Below, one piece after another: positions 32,456 to 40,527 of a stretch of 64,000 nt of DNA. How positions within the stretch are numbered: the stretch's first letter is position 1; each line of letters starts with the position of its first letter. Source of the DNA: Sulfitobacter undariae (GTDB lineage: Bacteria; Pseudomonadota; Alphaproteobacteria; Rhodobacterales; Rhodobacteraceae); assembly GCF_014196805.1 (NCBI RefSeq), contig NZ_JACIEI010000013.1, positions 1 to 64,000 on the forward strand, given 5' to 3'. The notes under the pieces are model-generated. The model made no database searches. It saw only the letters and a list, made by a program, of their open reading frames with translations, and was not told the DNA's origin. A program made the translations under genes and the position numbers.

Positions 32456-35068
32456 ATGCCAGTTAAAACACCGCGCGCCATCTGGCGCGGCAATCCGCCA
32501 TCCAATGCGCACCAGCCCGAACCTCAAGACATTGTTGCTTGGGCTGAGGATGTGAATGGAAACATCGCGAATCTTCAGGAGTTGCCCGATAACGTAGCGA
32601 GTGTAGAAGCGCGCACGGCTGCGTTGGAAAGCATCGGCGCGACGGGCTCACTGCCCCGCGCCGCCGTTGCCTTGGCCACCATGGGGAACGTCACGCTATC
32701 CGGCGAGCAAACCATTGATGGCACACTGACAAGCGCCAGCGATGTGCTTGTGCGTGCGCAGACCGACCCCGCGCAGAACGGTCTATACACCACGGCGTCG
32801 GGCGCATGGACGCGGCGAGCGGATATGGCCGCGGCTGGCGAGTTTGTCGGGGCTTCCGTTTTTGTAACAGACGGCACGGCAAACTTGGGGGCCACCTTCT
32901 ATACAGGTAGCGTTGTTTCAACGGTTGGGGTCGATCCTGTTGTCTGGCTGCGCACGGCCAATCAATCAGCGCTTGGCGCTCTCGGATTGAGGGTGAATGA
33001 AGTCGCTGCGGATATTACCCCGCTCACGGCAGCAGCATCTTATAACAACCCGATTGTTCTGACACCTGTGCTTGGGAGCTATATAACATACGACACTGGA
33101 GTAGTGACGGCCAACGCTGGCTACGCATACGCTGAGTTTGCCGTGACCGTGGGCGATGTGCTCAAGGTGTCTGGGATATTCTACGGCGCTGCGGTTGCAT
33201 TGCTCGTGTTCAGGGGGGCAGGCGGTGCCTTTCACTCCTATGTTGAGCACCAAACGAACACGAACGCCTTTTATGACGGATATGGCGTGGCCGTGCCAGA
33301 GGGGGCGGTGACGTGCACGGTCTCATGGCTTCAAGAGAATGGTGAGCCAATTGTTTCAGTAGCCGTTGTTGAGCAAAACCTCGCTGAAATCCAGTTGCGG
33401 TTGATCGGTGACGTTTCTGAAATCAAAGGCGCTTTGGCTGATTATAAACGGTCTACTCCTTCGGATCGTGTCGAAGGAGCATATCTAAGATATTCCGATG
33501 GCGAGGTTCAACCCGTCGGGACATTTACCTATGAGATGCACAGCGTTGAAGCGGGTGAGGAGATCCTAGTATCTGGTACTTTCACAGGCACTTCAACCGC
33601 TGTTGTTGTCTGGTTCACTGCCGCTGGGGGGTATCTTGGGTACTTCCAGCAAAACACCAGTGGCGTTAATACCGAGCTTGTAGATCAATCAGTGATCGTT
33701 CCTGTGGGCGCAGCGATGGCTGGTATAAGCTGGCCCAACGCTTTGGGCGAAGCGACTGTTAAGCGTGCCAGCCTGACGAGCGTTTCAGAGGTATCCAAAG
33801 CGGTTTCTAGAATGCACGTGATTCCAGATTCGGTGGACGTTGATGGATATTATATCAGTCGCACCAGCGGTTCAAAGGTTGAACTCGCTGGTTATAAATA
33901 CCGCCGCTACGATGTGGCGGATTTGGATGCGGTATTTGTAAACGGGACGTTTTCAGGCTCCGCAACTGCGATGATCGTTTTCACAGATGCAGACGATGTT
34001 TTCATAAGCTCACTCAACGCCCACACGACAGGCGTCGATTCAGTCTGGGTTGATGAGCCAGCCCCTGTGCCAAGCAAAGCGCTTTACGGCTACATCACAT
34101 GGGCAGCGCCTTACGATGGTGTGGCTCATACAGTTTCCGCGAATTCGATTGATACGGGCCTTGCTGAAACAGTTACGGAGTTGCAGCAAGCGGTGGCTGA
34201 TTTGACGGTGGCTGGCAGCACATGGGCAGGAAAGACGGGTGTTTGGTTCGGAACGTCAATTCCTGCGGGCGGCGGCTCATATGCTTACCCCGCATTGGTG
34301 GCGGATGCTCTTGGCATGACTATCCATAATGAGGCGGCGGGTGGCTCCGCTGCGCGTGCTGGCGTTGATAGCTTGAAAACTGTTTCAGACCCCTACGGTT
34401 GGGATGGGTCTTTTCATCGGGCTGTAACTCGCTCTCTTGCTGCAACTCTGGCCGAAATGCAGTACATATATGACAACTGGGTCACTGTGCGGGAGCTGCT
34501 TACGGGCGATGATAGGCCCGTCACGCTGGAGCCTTCCGACCTTGCAGAAATGCAGGACTATTCGTATGAAAAGCGCCTGATTGAGCGCCACCTTGGGGAA
34601 AACCGGAGGGACGTTTATTTCTTCGATCACGGTCACAACGATAGAGCTGTTGATGATATTGTGACGGCGGGTGCTGATACGCGTAATCGCTTCACCTATC
34701 TTGGGGCGATCAATTTCTTGATTGACCTGATCCTGAATGACAACCCGAAGGCCAAGATCATCTTTATCGGGCATTATGAAAATGCGCGTAAGGAAACTAT
34801 CTCGCAGGCACAGGACTTGCTTGCGGATTATTGGGACTTTCCAATCATTCGTTGCTGGGAGCGGCTAGGCTGGACTCAGCAAACAGTGCTGACAAAAGGC
34901 GAATGGGAAAGTGGGGTTTGGAATCCTACAGCAAACGCAGTTGCGGCACCCAAAGAACTCACAAAAATTTGGATGCCTGATGATCTACATCCAAACACGG
35001 ATATTTCTGGTGGCGCAACGGGTCGGATTGCCGAAGTTATCATTGCCCAACTTGCCCACATAGTCTGA
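32456..35068 (+). CDS. Tail fibre with three repeated modules and SGNH esterase domain
   Basis: This 870-aa receptor-binding fibre starts at MPVKTPRAIWRGNPPSNAHQ, after AAAGAGG. The N-terminal 180 residues attach it to the tail. Three related beta modules of about 110 residues follow (about 181-305, 333-445, 453-565), sharing the pattern V-G-D-x-L-x-V-S-G-x-F ... F-x-x-A-G/D-G. The C-terminal domain from about residue 588 is SGNH-hydrolase-like: GTSIPAG with Ser601, GHND at 726-729, and DDLH with Asp842 and His845. This suggests an esterase, perhaps deacetylating a host surface polysaccharide. Confidence 0.75.
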   Translation: MPVKTPRAIWRGNPPSNAHQPEPQDIVAWAEDVNGNIANLQELPDNVASVEARTAALESIGATGSLPRAAVALATMGNVTLSGEQTIDGTLTSASDVLVRAQTDPAQNGLYTTASGAWTRRADMAAAGEFVGASVFVTDGTANLGATFYTGSVVSTVGVDPVVWLRTANQSALGALGLRVNEVAADITPLTAAASYNNPIVLTPVLGSYITYDTGVVTANAGYAYAEFAVTVGDVLKVSGIFYGAAVALLVFRGAGGAFHSYVEHQTNTNAFYDGYGVAVPEGAVTCTVSWLQENGEPIVSVAVVEQNLAEIQLRLIGDVSEIKGALADYKRSTPSDRVEGAYLRYSDGEVQPVGTFTYEMHSVEAGEEILVSGTFTGTSTAVVVWFTAAGGYLGYFQQNTSGVNTELVDQSVIVPVGAAMAGISWPNALGEATVKRASLTSVSEVSKAVSRMHVIPDSVDVDGYYISRTSGSKVELAGYKYRRYDVADLDAVFVNGTFSGSATAMIVFTDADDVFISSLNAHTTGVDSVWVDEPAPVPSKALYGYITWAAPYDGVAHTVSANSIDTGLAETVTELQQAVADLTVAGSTWAGKTGVWFGTSIPAGGGSYAYPALVADALGMTIHNEAAGGSAARAGVDSLKTVSDPYGWDGSFHRAVTRSLAATLAEMQYIYDNWVTVRELLTGDDRPVTLEPSDLAEMQDYSYEKRLIERHLGENRRDVYFFDHGHNDRAVDDIVTAGADTRNRFTYLGAINFLIDLILNDNPKAKIIFIGHYENARKETISQAQDLLADYWDFPIIRCWERLGWTQQTVLTKGEWESGVWNPTANAVAAPKELTKIWMPDDLHPNTDISGGATGRIAEVIIAQLAHIV

Positions 35069-35140
35069 CGACACCCCCACAATTCACACGGCCCCAACCG
35101 CTTTGGCGGGCCTGAAATCATGCCTGATCGGAGGGGCTAT

Positions 35141-35458
35141 ATGTCAACACTTGAAACTATACGGCAGGTGATAGGCGCCGCCCCAGAGCAGCTCACGGCA
35201 TTGTGCCTGTCAGGTGCTGCTGGGGCGTATGTGCGCGCGGTGTTTGCGCCACAGGCCAGCTGGCGACGGCGCATGTCGGAAGGGTTCGCTGGCGCTTTGT
35301 CTGCGATCTTTCTGGGCGGGTTGGTCGGGCACTTGATCCACTCCCTAACTGATGCGGGGACCTGGGCCTTTTTGGCGGCGGGGTTCGTGATGGGTGAGGG
35401 GGGAATAGCTGCGGTTCGCGGCGTTCGCAAATTGATCCTGAAGGAACAACCAAAATGA
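35141..35458 (+). CDS. Putative holin or membrane lysis protein
   Basis: This 105-aa protein begins MSTLETIRQVIGAAPEQLTA after CGGAGGGG; an ATG at 35120 is possible. It has two or three hydrophobic segments (CLSGAAGAYVRAVFA, GFAGALSAIFLGGLVGHLIH and TWAFLAAGFVMGEGGIAAV) and a basic tail (KLILKEQPK), a layout typical of phage holins. It is the first gene after the tail fibre and overlaps the next membrane protein by four bases. Confidence 0.55.
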   Translation: MSTLETIRQVIGAAPEQLTALCLSGAAGAYVRAVFAPQASWRRRMSEGFAGALSAIFLGGLVGHLIHSLTDAGTWAFLAAGFVMGEGGIAAVRGVRKLILKEQPK

Positions 35459-35721
35459 ACATGCTTTTGATTGCCAATAACTTCACATCAGCAGCCGTAA
35501 TCATCGCGTGCTGGTGGCTTGCGCATCAGTATTCGCGAACATCTCCCCCAGGGCGTCTGATTTCAGTGGGCCTGTCTTTGCTGGGGTTCAACACGCTGTT
35601 TATCCTTGTCGGTCGGAATGTCGGGATGCCGATCGCTTGGCCTGCGGTTGGGTCGAAATTTTTGCTTTCGGCAATCCTGATCCTCATCGTCATTCGCCGA
35701 ATTACCAAAGGTCAGAAGTAA
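35455..35721 (+). CDS. Second small lysis-region membrane protein
   Basis: This 88-aa protein has three hydrophobic stretches (AAVIIACWWLAHQYS, LLGFNTLFILVGRNVGM, FLLSAILILIVIRRIT) and ends KGQK. It overlaps the previous gene by ATGA coupling and precedes the lysozyme. A second membrane protein in a lysis cassette may be a holin, antiholin or spanin-like factor; the roles of this and its neighbours cannot be separated from sequence. Confidence 0.5.
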   Translation: MNMLLIANNFTSAAVIIACWWLAHQYSRTSPPGRLISVGLSLLGFNTLFILVGRNVGMPIAWPAVGSKFLLSAILILIVIRRITKGQK

Positions 35722-35751
35722 TAAAAATCTCGAAACATAAGGAATAATCCG

Positions 35752-36426
35752 ATGGACGTTTCACCACGCGGCATTGCCGCATTGATTGCGCATGAAGGCA
35801 TCGTGCCGGCGCCGTATCTCGACAGTGTTGGGGTTTGGACTTGGGGTGTTGGCCACACGGCCGCCGCTGGATATCCAAACCCCGCCAGCTTGCCTCGTGG
35901 CGTTCCTGCCGATCTGGACGCGGCTTTGGCTGAGGTGTTCAAGGTGTTCACCGATGATCTGGAAACCTATTCTGAGGCTGTGCGCAGGGCCATCAAGGTG
36001 CCAGTGGCGCAGCACGAATTTGATGCGGCCGTCTCCTTTCACTACAACACAGGCCGCATTGCGACCGCAACGTGGGTAAAAACGCTAAACGGCGGCAACC
36101 GTGCATTGGCTGCCGACCAGATTATGAACTGGCGTTCCCCTTCTGAAATCATCCCGCGCCGAACGGCGGAGCAGACGCTTTTTCGTGACGGTATCTACCC
36201 GGATGCACGCGGTACCGTCTGGAATGTGAGCGCCAGCGGGCGTGTGATCTGGTCGGCGCTGAAAACGCTCTCTGCGGATGACATCGCTGAGTTGATGGGT
36301 GGGGAGCAGTTGCCCGCAACGCCATCGGCAGGCCCTGAAACAGCGCCCGACACCGCGTCACACGACGGTGCCCTGGCATTCGCTCAAATCCGCCGCATCG
36401 TGGCTGAATTTGAAGCCAATGAGTGA
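35752..36426 (+). CDS. Phage lysozyme (GH24 endolysin)
   Basis: This 224-aa endolysin cleaves the glycan strands of peptidoglycan to release progeny. The GH24 signature is complete: HEGIVPAPYLDSVGVWTWGV with Glu15, Asp24 and Thr30, which have the same spacing as Glu11, Asp20 and Thr26 of T4 lysozyme. FHYNTGRIATATWVKTLNGG follows. No signal peptide is evident, so release would depend on the holin. The C-terminal 60 residues are an extension without clear domain. An AAGGAATAATCCG-type ribosome-binding site precedes the ATG. Confidence 0.9.
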   Translation: MDVSPRGIAALIAHEGIVPAPYLDSVGVWTWGVGHTAAAGYPNPASLPRGVPADLDAALAEVFKVFTDDLETYSEAVRRAIKVPVAQHEFDAAVSFHYNTGRIATATWVKTLNGGNRALAADQIMNWRSPSEIIPRRTAEQTLFRDGIYPDARGTVWNVSASGRVIWSALKTLSADDIAELMGGEQLPATPSAGPETAPDTASHDGALAFAQIRRIVAEFEANE

Positions 36427-36508
36427 CCCCATCGGCGTCTCTCTCCTGATCTTTGCAATCCTGATTGTCGCCGTTGTGGCTGTGATCATCGCGCTGCTGC
36501 GCAAATAA
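36419..36508 (+). CDS. 29-residue membrane peptide in lysis cassette
   Basis: A 29-aa frame, MSDPIGVSLLIFAILIVAVV onwards to LLRK, starts inside the lysozyme stop region (ATGAGTGA) and consists of one transmembrane helix with a basic end. Its position and coupling suggest a translated lysis accessory such as a small spanin or pinholin. Too short for homology. Confidence 0.45.
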   Translation: MSDPIGVSLLIFAILIVAVVAVIIALLRK

Positions 36509-36525
36509 TCCCGAAAGGAAACATC

Positions 36526-36882
36526 ATGGATATCATCAAAAACCTCCTGACAGACGAGGCATTCCTGAATGCTGCTATAGCGGGACTTAGTCTTGTGCTG
36601 ACCTTCTTCTTGAACCGCGCAGTCGGTGCATTTCAGGCTGCAACAGGCATCCGCATCGAGGAGAAGCATATGCGCGCATTGCACTCGGCCATCATCACAG
36701 GTGTCGAGAGCGCGTTGAAAGAGGGGCCAGAAGCGGGGATCGACAACATAAAGAACAGCGCGTTGAGATACGCCCGTCAATCTGTGCCAGACGCTGTCCG
36801 CGCTTTGGTGCCGGGGCAGGGCGTTATGGACAAAATTGCTGAGCGGTACGTGATGGAGCGGCTCAATCGAATTGGGGGCTAG
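36526..36882 (+). CDS. Phage protein of holin-superfamily-6 type
   Basis: This 118-aa protein has one N-terminal hydrophobic segment (AFLNAAIAGLSLVLTFFLNR) followed by a helical soluble part (HMRALHSAIITGVESALKEG, then SVPDAVRALVPGQGVMDKIA). The pattern fits the phage holin superfamily-6 family (Phage_holin_6_1), whose members lie near endolysins. It starts 17 bases after the small membrane peptide, with CCGAAAGGAAAC upstream. Confidence 0.6.
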   Translation: MDIIKNLLTDEAFLNAAIAGLSLVLTFFLNRAVGAFQAATGIRIEEKHMRALHSAIITGVESALKEGPEAGIDNIKNSALRYARQSVPDAVRALVPGQGVMDKIAERYVMERLNRIGG

Positions 36883-37113
36883 GCCCCAATATCTGGCGGC
36901 GAGATTTTCAGCCGCGATCAACTCAATAATGAAAGGTCGTTATCCAGCACAAAATTCACTAGACCGTTTGCCGTGCTCAGACCTACTTGCCCCGTCGTTG
37001 CCTTCGTGCAGTGGTCGGGTCTTTTGCGTTTTGCGGTCCAGTTTGTGGAGGTCGACCTCGTGCTTCTTTATGAAGTTTTCACTCTTGTCTGTCGTGCTTG
37101 CTTAAGGTTTGGC
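36883..37113. other. Gene-free gap at end of late operon
   Basis: About 230 bases with no convincing gene, promoter or perfect hairpin. It separates the rightward late operon from the leftward cargo gene 37114-37770, so some termination must occur here, but no obvious stem with a T-run was seen. Confidence 0.4.
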
Positions 37114-37770
37114 CTATCTGTCCCTTAGTGGTATTTGGCCGCGATCATCTGATAGGTTAACAGCCAGTTCATTCAAAAACAGAATGATATCCGGCAGCAT
37201 GTGCGGGGACATAAGGCCATGCTGTATGGACCATCGCTCACTTTGGTTCAAAGGTAGAAAGACGCGCGCCTCTGATACAGTTTCAAAAAGTTTGCTCTGA
37301 TATTTTTGAGCAAACTTGGCGGCTATTCTATCTAGAGTTTTTGCTTCTGAGCTCCGATCTGGCCCTCTTTCTCCAGAGCGCATTGACTGTGTGACCGTCT
37401 CCCAAATCTGCTGTTTTTCTGACACCAGCTCCGCATGTAGTTCCGCAATTCCTTGTGACAAGTCCCGCGCTTTTTGCGCAACCTCACGACGCTCATACCA
37501 TTGATGTTGGCTGCCAAGGCGAACCTTCCCAAGCAGAGCTAAGGCCCCGATAAATACTCCTATGGACGCACAGATAAGCAAAAATAGAACAAACGGATAC
37601 ACCCACCAACCAACATTTTCAGCAGCGAGTTGTACATAACTCCATAGGGGTAGAAGAGGCCCGTACAAAACTGTAAGGACACTTCCAAGGATGAGACGGT
37701 TTTCCTTGATCAGCAACAGGAGCGACCAAAGACCTTCAATGCTTTTGAGGTTATCGAGGATTTTATGCAT
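37114..37770 (-). CDS. Two-helix membrane protein (cargo gene)
   Basis: This 218-aa protein has an N-terminal pair of hydrophobic segments (LILGSVLTVLYGPLLPLWSY and WWVYPFVLFLLICASIGVFI) and a cytoplasmic, charged coiled-coil-like domain (ARDLSQGIAELHAELVSEKQ) to the C terminus. It runs opposite to the late operon in AT-richer DNA. Together with the next gene it forms a cargo (moron) segment carried between lysis genes and integrase. No family recognised; a role in phage exclusion or host fitness is possible. Confidence 0.6.
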   Translation of the reverse strand: MHKILDNLKSIEGLWSLLLLIKENRLILGSVLTVLYGPLLPLWSYVQLAAENVGWWVYPFVLFLLICASIGVFIGALALLGKVRLGSQHQWYERREVAQKARDLSQGIAELHAELVSEKQQIWETVTQSMRSGERGPDRSSEAKTLDRIAAKFAQKYQSKLFETVSEARVFLPLNQSERWSIQHGLMSPHMLPDIILFLNELAVNLSDDRGQIPLRDR

Positions 37771-37982
37771 AATTATTTCATCTCACGACACCCATACCAG
37801 AGTCTATAGGAAACGAATGACGAGGGGATGCACTCCGGTCAAAATTTACGCTCTTCAAGGGCAAATACAGGTCAGGCATGGGGCGTCACCTATGCCTAGC
37901 TTTCCGAATTGATTGGTGACAAGGAACCAAATGTCCGCAATAAGCTGAGTCGCGGTAAATTTTCAACGGCGTATTTTATACA

Positions 37983-38927
37983 ATGTCTAACAGCGATCAA
38001 AGTAACTCACATAGCTATTTGAATTCAATTACATTCGTCGTTTTTGCTGCGGTTATGATAATCCTTGTTATCGCATTGGCCTATTCTTTAGGCGTTTCAT
38101 ATTCTGAACGCCAGCTTCGCGCCGATCATAATACCGAGCAGTATTCCGGAAGTTCCGACGAGCGCATAGCCCGCGCCTGCGTCGGAAAAATTGGCCCTGC
38201 GCACGTCAAATGCGTACAGGAAAAAGTAACATCCTCCGAAGACCATCGCCGAAGTGAGTATGATCTGAGCGCCCAGGAGGATATGAGCGAATGGGCCTTT
38301 TGGCTGCTTTGGGTAAGCATCGGGGGCATAGCTGTATCCACCCTTGCTCTCTATTTCATGTGGGACACTCTGACGGTCACTCGTGAAACCCTCATCTCCA
38401 CCCAGGTGATGTCTTTAGACGCTCACCAAATTGGCGCTGCTCAAACCAGAGCCTATATTTCCATGTCGGAAGGATGGTTGAGAGAAGATAAAGGTAACGT
38501 AGATAACGTAATTGAGTTCAGTGTATATAATTCTGGGGTTACTCCTGCCTTAGATGTTGTGGTTTCTATAGACACGTTTTTGGAAGGCGAGAAGGTCGAT
38601 CAAAAAGTCGTTCAAGAAATTAAATTCTACCAGATCGAACATAAATTTGGCTTGCTTGACCCATCCGTACGGCAACGAGGCGGAATTAATATTTGCCCTG
38701 GGGTAATTGATAAATGGATTTCCGCCACATCGAGCGATGAACGCCCCAAAATTCGGCTCAACTTTAAAATAACTTATAGAACCGTCTTTGGCGAAAAAGT
38801 GACCCGGTACGGTGGATATCCCCTCAGGGATATCTTCCCCACTAATGTTGATGGGAACGTGATGCGCTACACTCTTCAGATATTGGGGGGAACTGCGTCA
38901 GAGACAATGGAGCCGTCCGGTGAGTGA
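37983..38927 (+). CDS. Membrane protein with large C-terminal beta domain (cargo gene)
   Basis: This 314-aa protein has one helix near residues 15-38 (TFVVFAAVMIILVIALAYSL) and another about 105-128 (WAFWLLWVSIGGIAVSTLAL), with a hydrophilic stretch containing two Cys between them, and a 180-residue C-terminal domain of beta character (YISMSEGWLREDKGNVDNVI). Such two-helix proteins of unknown function are common in prophage cargo. It overlaps the following small zinc-ribbon gene by eight bases. Confidence 0.6.
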   Translation: MSNSDQSNSHSYLNSITFVVFAAVMIILVIALAYSLGVSYSERQLRADHNTEQYSGSSDERIARACVGKIGPAHVKCVQEKVTSSEDHRRSEYDLSAQEDMSEWAFWLLWVSIGGIAVSTLALYFMWDTLTVTRETLISTQVMSLDAHQIGAAQTRAYISMSEGWLREDKGNVDNVIEFSVYNSGVTPALDVVVSIDTFLEGEKVDQKVVQEIKFYQIEHKFGLLDPSVRQRGGINICPGVIDKWISATSSDERPKIRLNFKITYRTVFGEKVTRYGGYPLRDIFPTNVDGNVMRYTLQILGGTASETMEPSGE

Positions 38928-39090
38928 AATTATCCATCTGAAAGAGCGGCGCAAGTCGCAATGCAAGCATCTGACCGTTGCCGTTGATGAGACTTTGGAT
39001 CAGGTCGAGTGTGAAGATTGCGGCGAAGTGCTAAATCCCGTTGTCGTGTTGCGAGATATTGCGCGACGTGGACTTTCAACAAACCATTAA
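38920..39090 (+). CDS. Small zinc-ribbon protein
   Basis: A 56-aa protein from a GTG start overlapping the preceding gene. It has a CxH half (Cys15, His17 in SQCKHLTV) and a CxxC knuckle (VECEDCGEVLNP), giving a treble-clef/zinc-ribbon pattern. Proteins of this type occur in alphaproteobacterial phages directly before MT-A70 methylase genes, and here a broken methylase follows, supporting both calls. Confidence 0.6.
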   Translation: MSEIIHLKERRKSQCKHLTVAVDETLDQVECEDCGEVLNPVVVLRDIARRGLSTNH

Positions 39091-39102
39091 TGGAGCAGCC
39101 AG

Positions 39103-39222
39103 TTGGCCGTATATGTTAGCCCAGAGACAGTACCGATGTTCCGCTATGGCATGATCATGGCTGATCCGCCCTGGCTGTTTGAAAACTGGTCAGCTGCTGG
39201 TGAGCTAGATAACCGTTTCTAA
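39103..39222 (+). pseudogene. Truncated MT-A70 adenine methyltransferase
   Basis: A 39-codon frame contains MFRYGMIMADPPWLFENWSA, the N-terminal start of MT-A70-type DNA N6-adenine methylases with the catalytic DPPW. The family similarity ends at about 39203 and a TAA follows at 39220. The SAM-binding and C-terminal parts, roughly 150 residues, are absent downstream. The break lies 130 bases from the oppositely oriented DUF3800 gene, so an insertion or deletion removed the rest. Not active as it stands. Confidence 0.7.
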
Positions 39223-39351
39223 TTGTGCTTGATTAGATAGGTTCATGTGCTAACGTTGATCCAGCAGGGTCGCTTGGTGACCGCTGCCCTGAACTTTAGA
39301 TGAGGGGCGGGCTGATGGACGCTCGACGCATAGGATATTGGGCTACCGCTG
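39223..39351. other. Junction between methylase remnant and DUF3800 gene
   Basis: Short direct repeats (TAGATA at about 39206 and 39233) and an imperfect stem around CAGGG ... CCCTG lie here. No gene is seen. This is the probable recombination scar. Confidence 0.3.
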
Positions 39352-40221
39352 TCAGTCAAAACGGGCCCGACCCTGCACCAGCTCACCTTTAGAAAATCCA
39401 TAGTGTTCAAAAAATTCTACTTGGGGTTCCGTCAATCCAATGGAACTATAATTTGGTGGTTGAAGTACAACACCGAAATCGCGCCTTTCTCCAACCTCAT
39501 CCTTGCAAACAGCGGGTTTCAAGGAAAGCGCAGGTCTGTTGGTCCAGCGGTTACCTACGGGATTTAGTGCTTGATACGCTGCGCTGGCGACAATGTCTGC
39601 AAACTGAAGGCCTGCTTCGGTGTAGTGAGGCACGTAGTCGGTCAGTCTAAAGCTTATAAAGCGGAAATCGATTGTCCGTTTGTTTAAGACTGGTGTGTGC
39701 TGATAACGTAATTTTTCAAAATACGCTTTGGTCTGTGAGTAAGAATGCCCTCCGCGCTGACTGAAAACGACACGTATTTTATCGCCTGGCCCCGGATGAC
39801 CAGAGCAGTCGTGTGCGCAAAAGTTAGTGACGCGTTCTAAAAGCAGTCTTACCAACCAGTTGTAAAACCATTGCTGGCCACCGGCTTGTGCAGCGCGTTC
39901 ATTGTTGTAGCCTTTCATATTCTTTTTGTTGGATGCGACAATAAAAGCCCTTCCATTGTGCGAGGCAAGCAACTCAGCTGCTCTTTCCTGCTTTTTTGGA
40001 CTGAGTTTTCTGTAGTGGAGTGATCTAGATCGACAGTTTATGTCTTTAAGAAGGTGATCCATCCATGTGTTGCAATTCTGTTCATTCTCTGCGCGGATAA
40101 GGTATCCGGAGATTACGAGCCATTCGGTTGCGCCATTTGGGTCGGCCGGTTGAACTCTTCTCAACCCGTCATCTCCAGCCTCATCAATATAGAGGACATA
40201 CTTGTATTTGAGAGGGTTCAT
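39352..40221 (-). CDS. DUF3800 family protein
   Basis: This 289-aa protein has the DUF3800 signatures: KYVLYIDEAGDDG at residues 7-19, with the conserved acidic residues, and a C-terminal QFADIVASAAYQAL helix. The acidic pattern recalls RNase-H-like folds, but the activity is not established. The start at 40221 is chosen because AGGAAG lies upstream; an in-frame start at 40254 is weaker. The gene is leftward, opposed to its neighbours, in AT-rich DNA, so it is likely late-acquired cargo. Confidence 0.8.
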   Translation of the reverse strand: MNPLKYKYVLYIDEAGDDGLRRVQPADPNGATEWLVISGYLIRAENEQNCNTWMDHLLKDINCRSRSLHYRKLSPKKQERAAELLASHNGRAFIVASNKKNMKGYNNERAAQAGGQQWFYNWLVRLLLERVTNFCAHDCSGHPGPGDKIRVVFSQRGGHSYSQTKAYFEKLRYQHTPVLNKRTIDFRFISFRLTDYVPHYTEAGLQFADIVASAAYQALNPVGNRWTNRPALSLKPAVCKDEVGERRDFGVVLQPPNYSSIGLTEPQVEFFEHYGFSKGELVQGRARFD

Positions 40222-40305
40222 AACTGCACTTCCTATCCGAAGCGCGATCTTCAAACTTAATTTGCGATTCTACAATCTTCTATTCTCGGAGGCCTATGTT
40301 GCTCA

Positions 40306-40527
40306 ATGAAGGTCGGTGATCTAAAGCCAGAGCATGATCTGGAGTTATTTTGCGCAAGGCCCGCTGGCTGTCCAGGATCAAGGCGATTCACTCGAGCTGA
40401 GGCGATAGAGAGGTTCGGTGCTGATTTCCCTCTCGAGCAGATCCGTGCGAGGTCAAGGTGCGGGCTGTGTGGCCATAAGGGTGCCGCGACGATTGTGCGC
40501 TATGTTGGCTCGACGGGGATGGTGTGA
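40306..40527 (+). CDS. Small Cys-rich phage protein
   Basis: This 73-aa protein has two Cys pairs (FCARPAGC and CGLCGHKG) separated by a helix (RRFTRAEAIERFGADFPLEQ), suggesting zinc binding. It occupies the strip between the DUF3800 gene and the 3' end of the integrase, to which it is convergent, its stop touching the integrase stop. No family name assigned. Confidence 0.55.
   Translation: MKVGDLKPEHDLELFCARPAGCPGSRRFTRAEAIERFGADFPLEQIRARSRCGLCGHKGAATIVRYVGSTGMV

Noticed and set aside
13836-36882. Gene transfer agent instead of a prophage
   Set aside because: Some tail genes resemble GTA tails, but an integrase, a repressor switch, an origin, a GpA-type terminase with a cos-like site and lysis genes are all present in one block.
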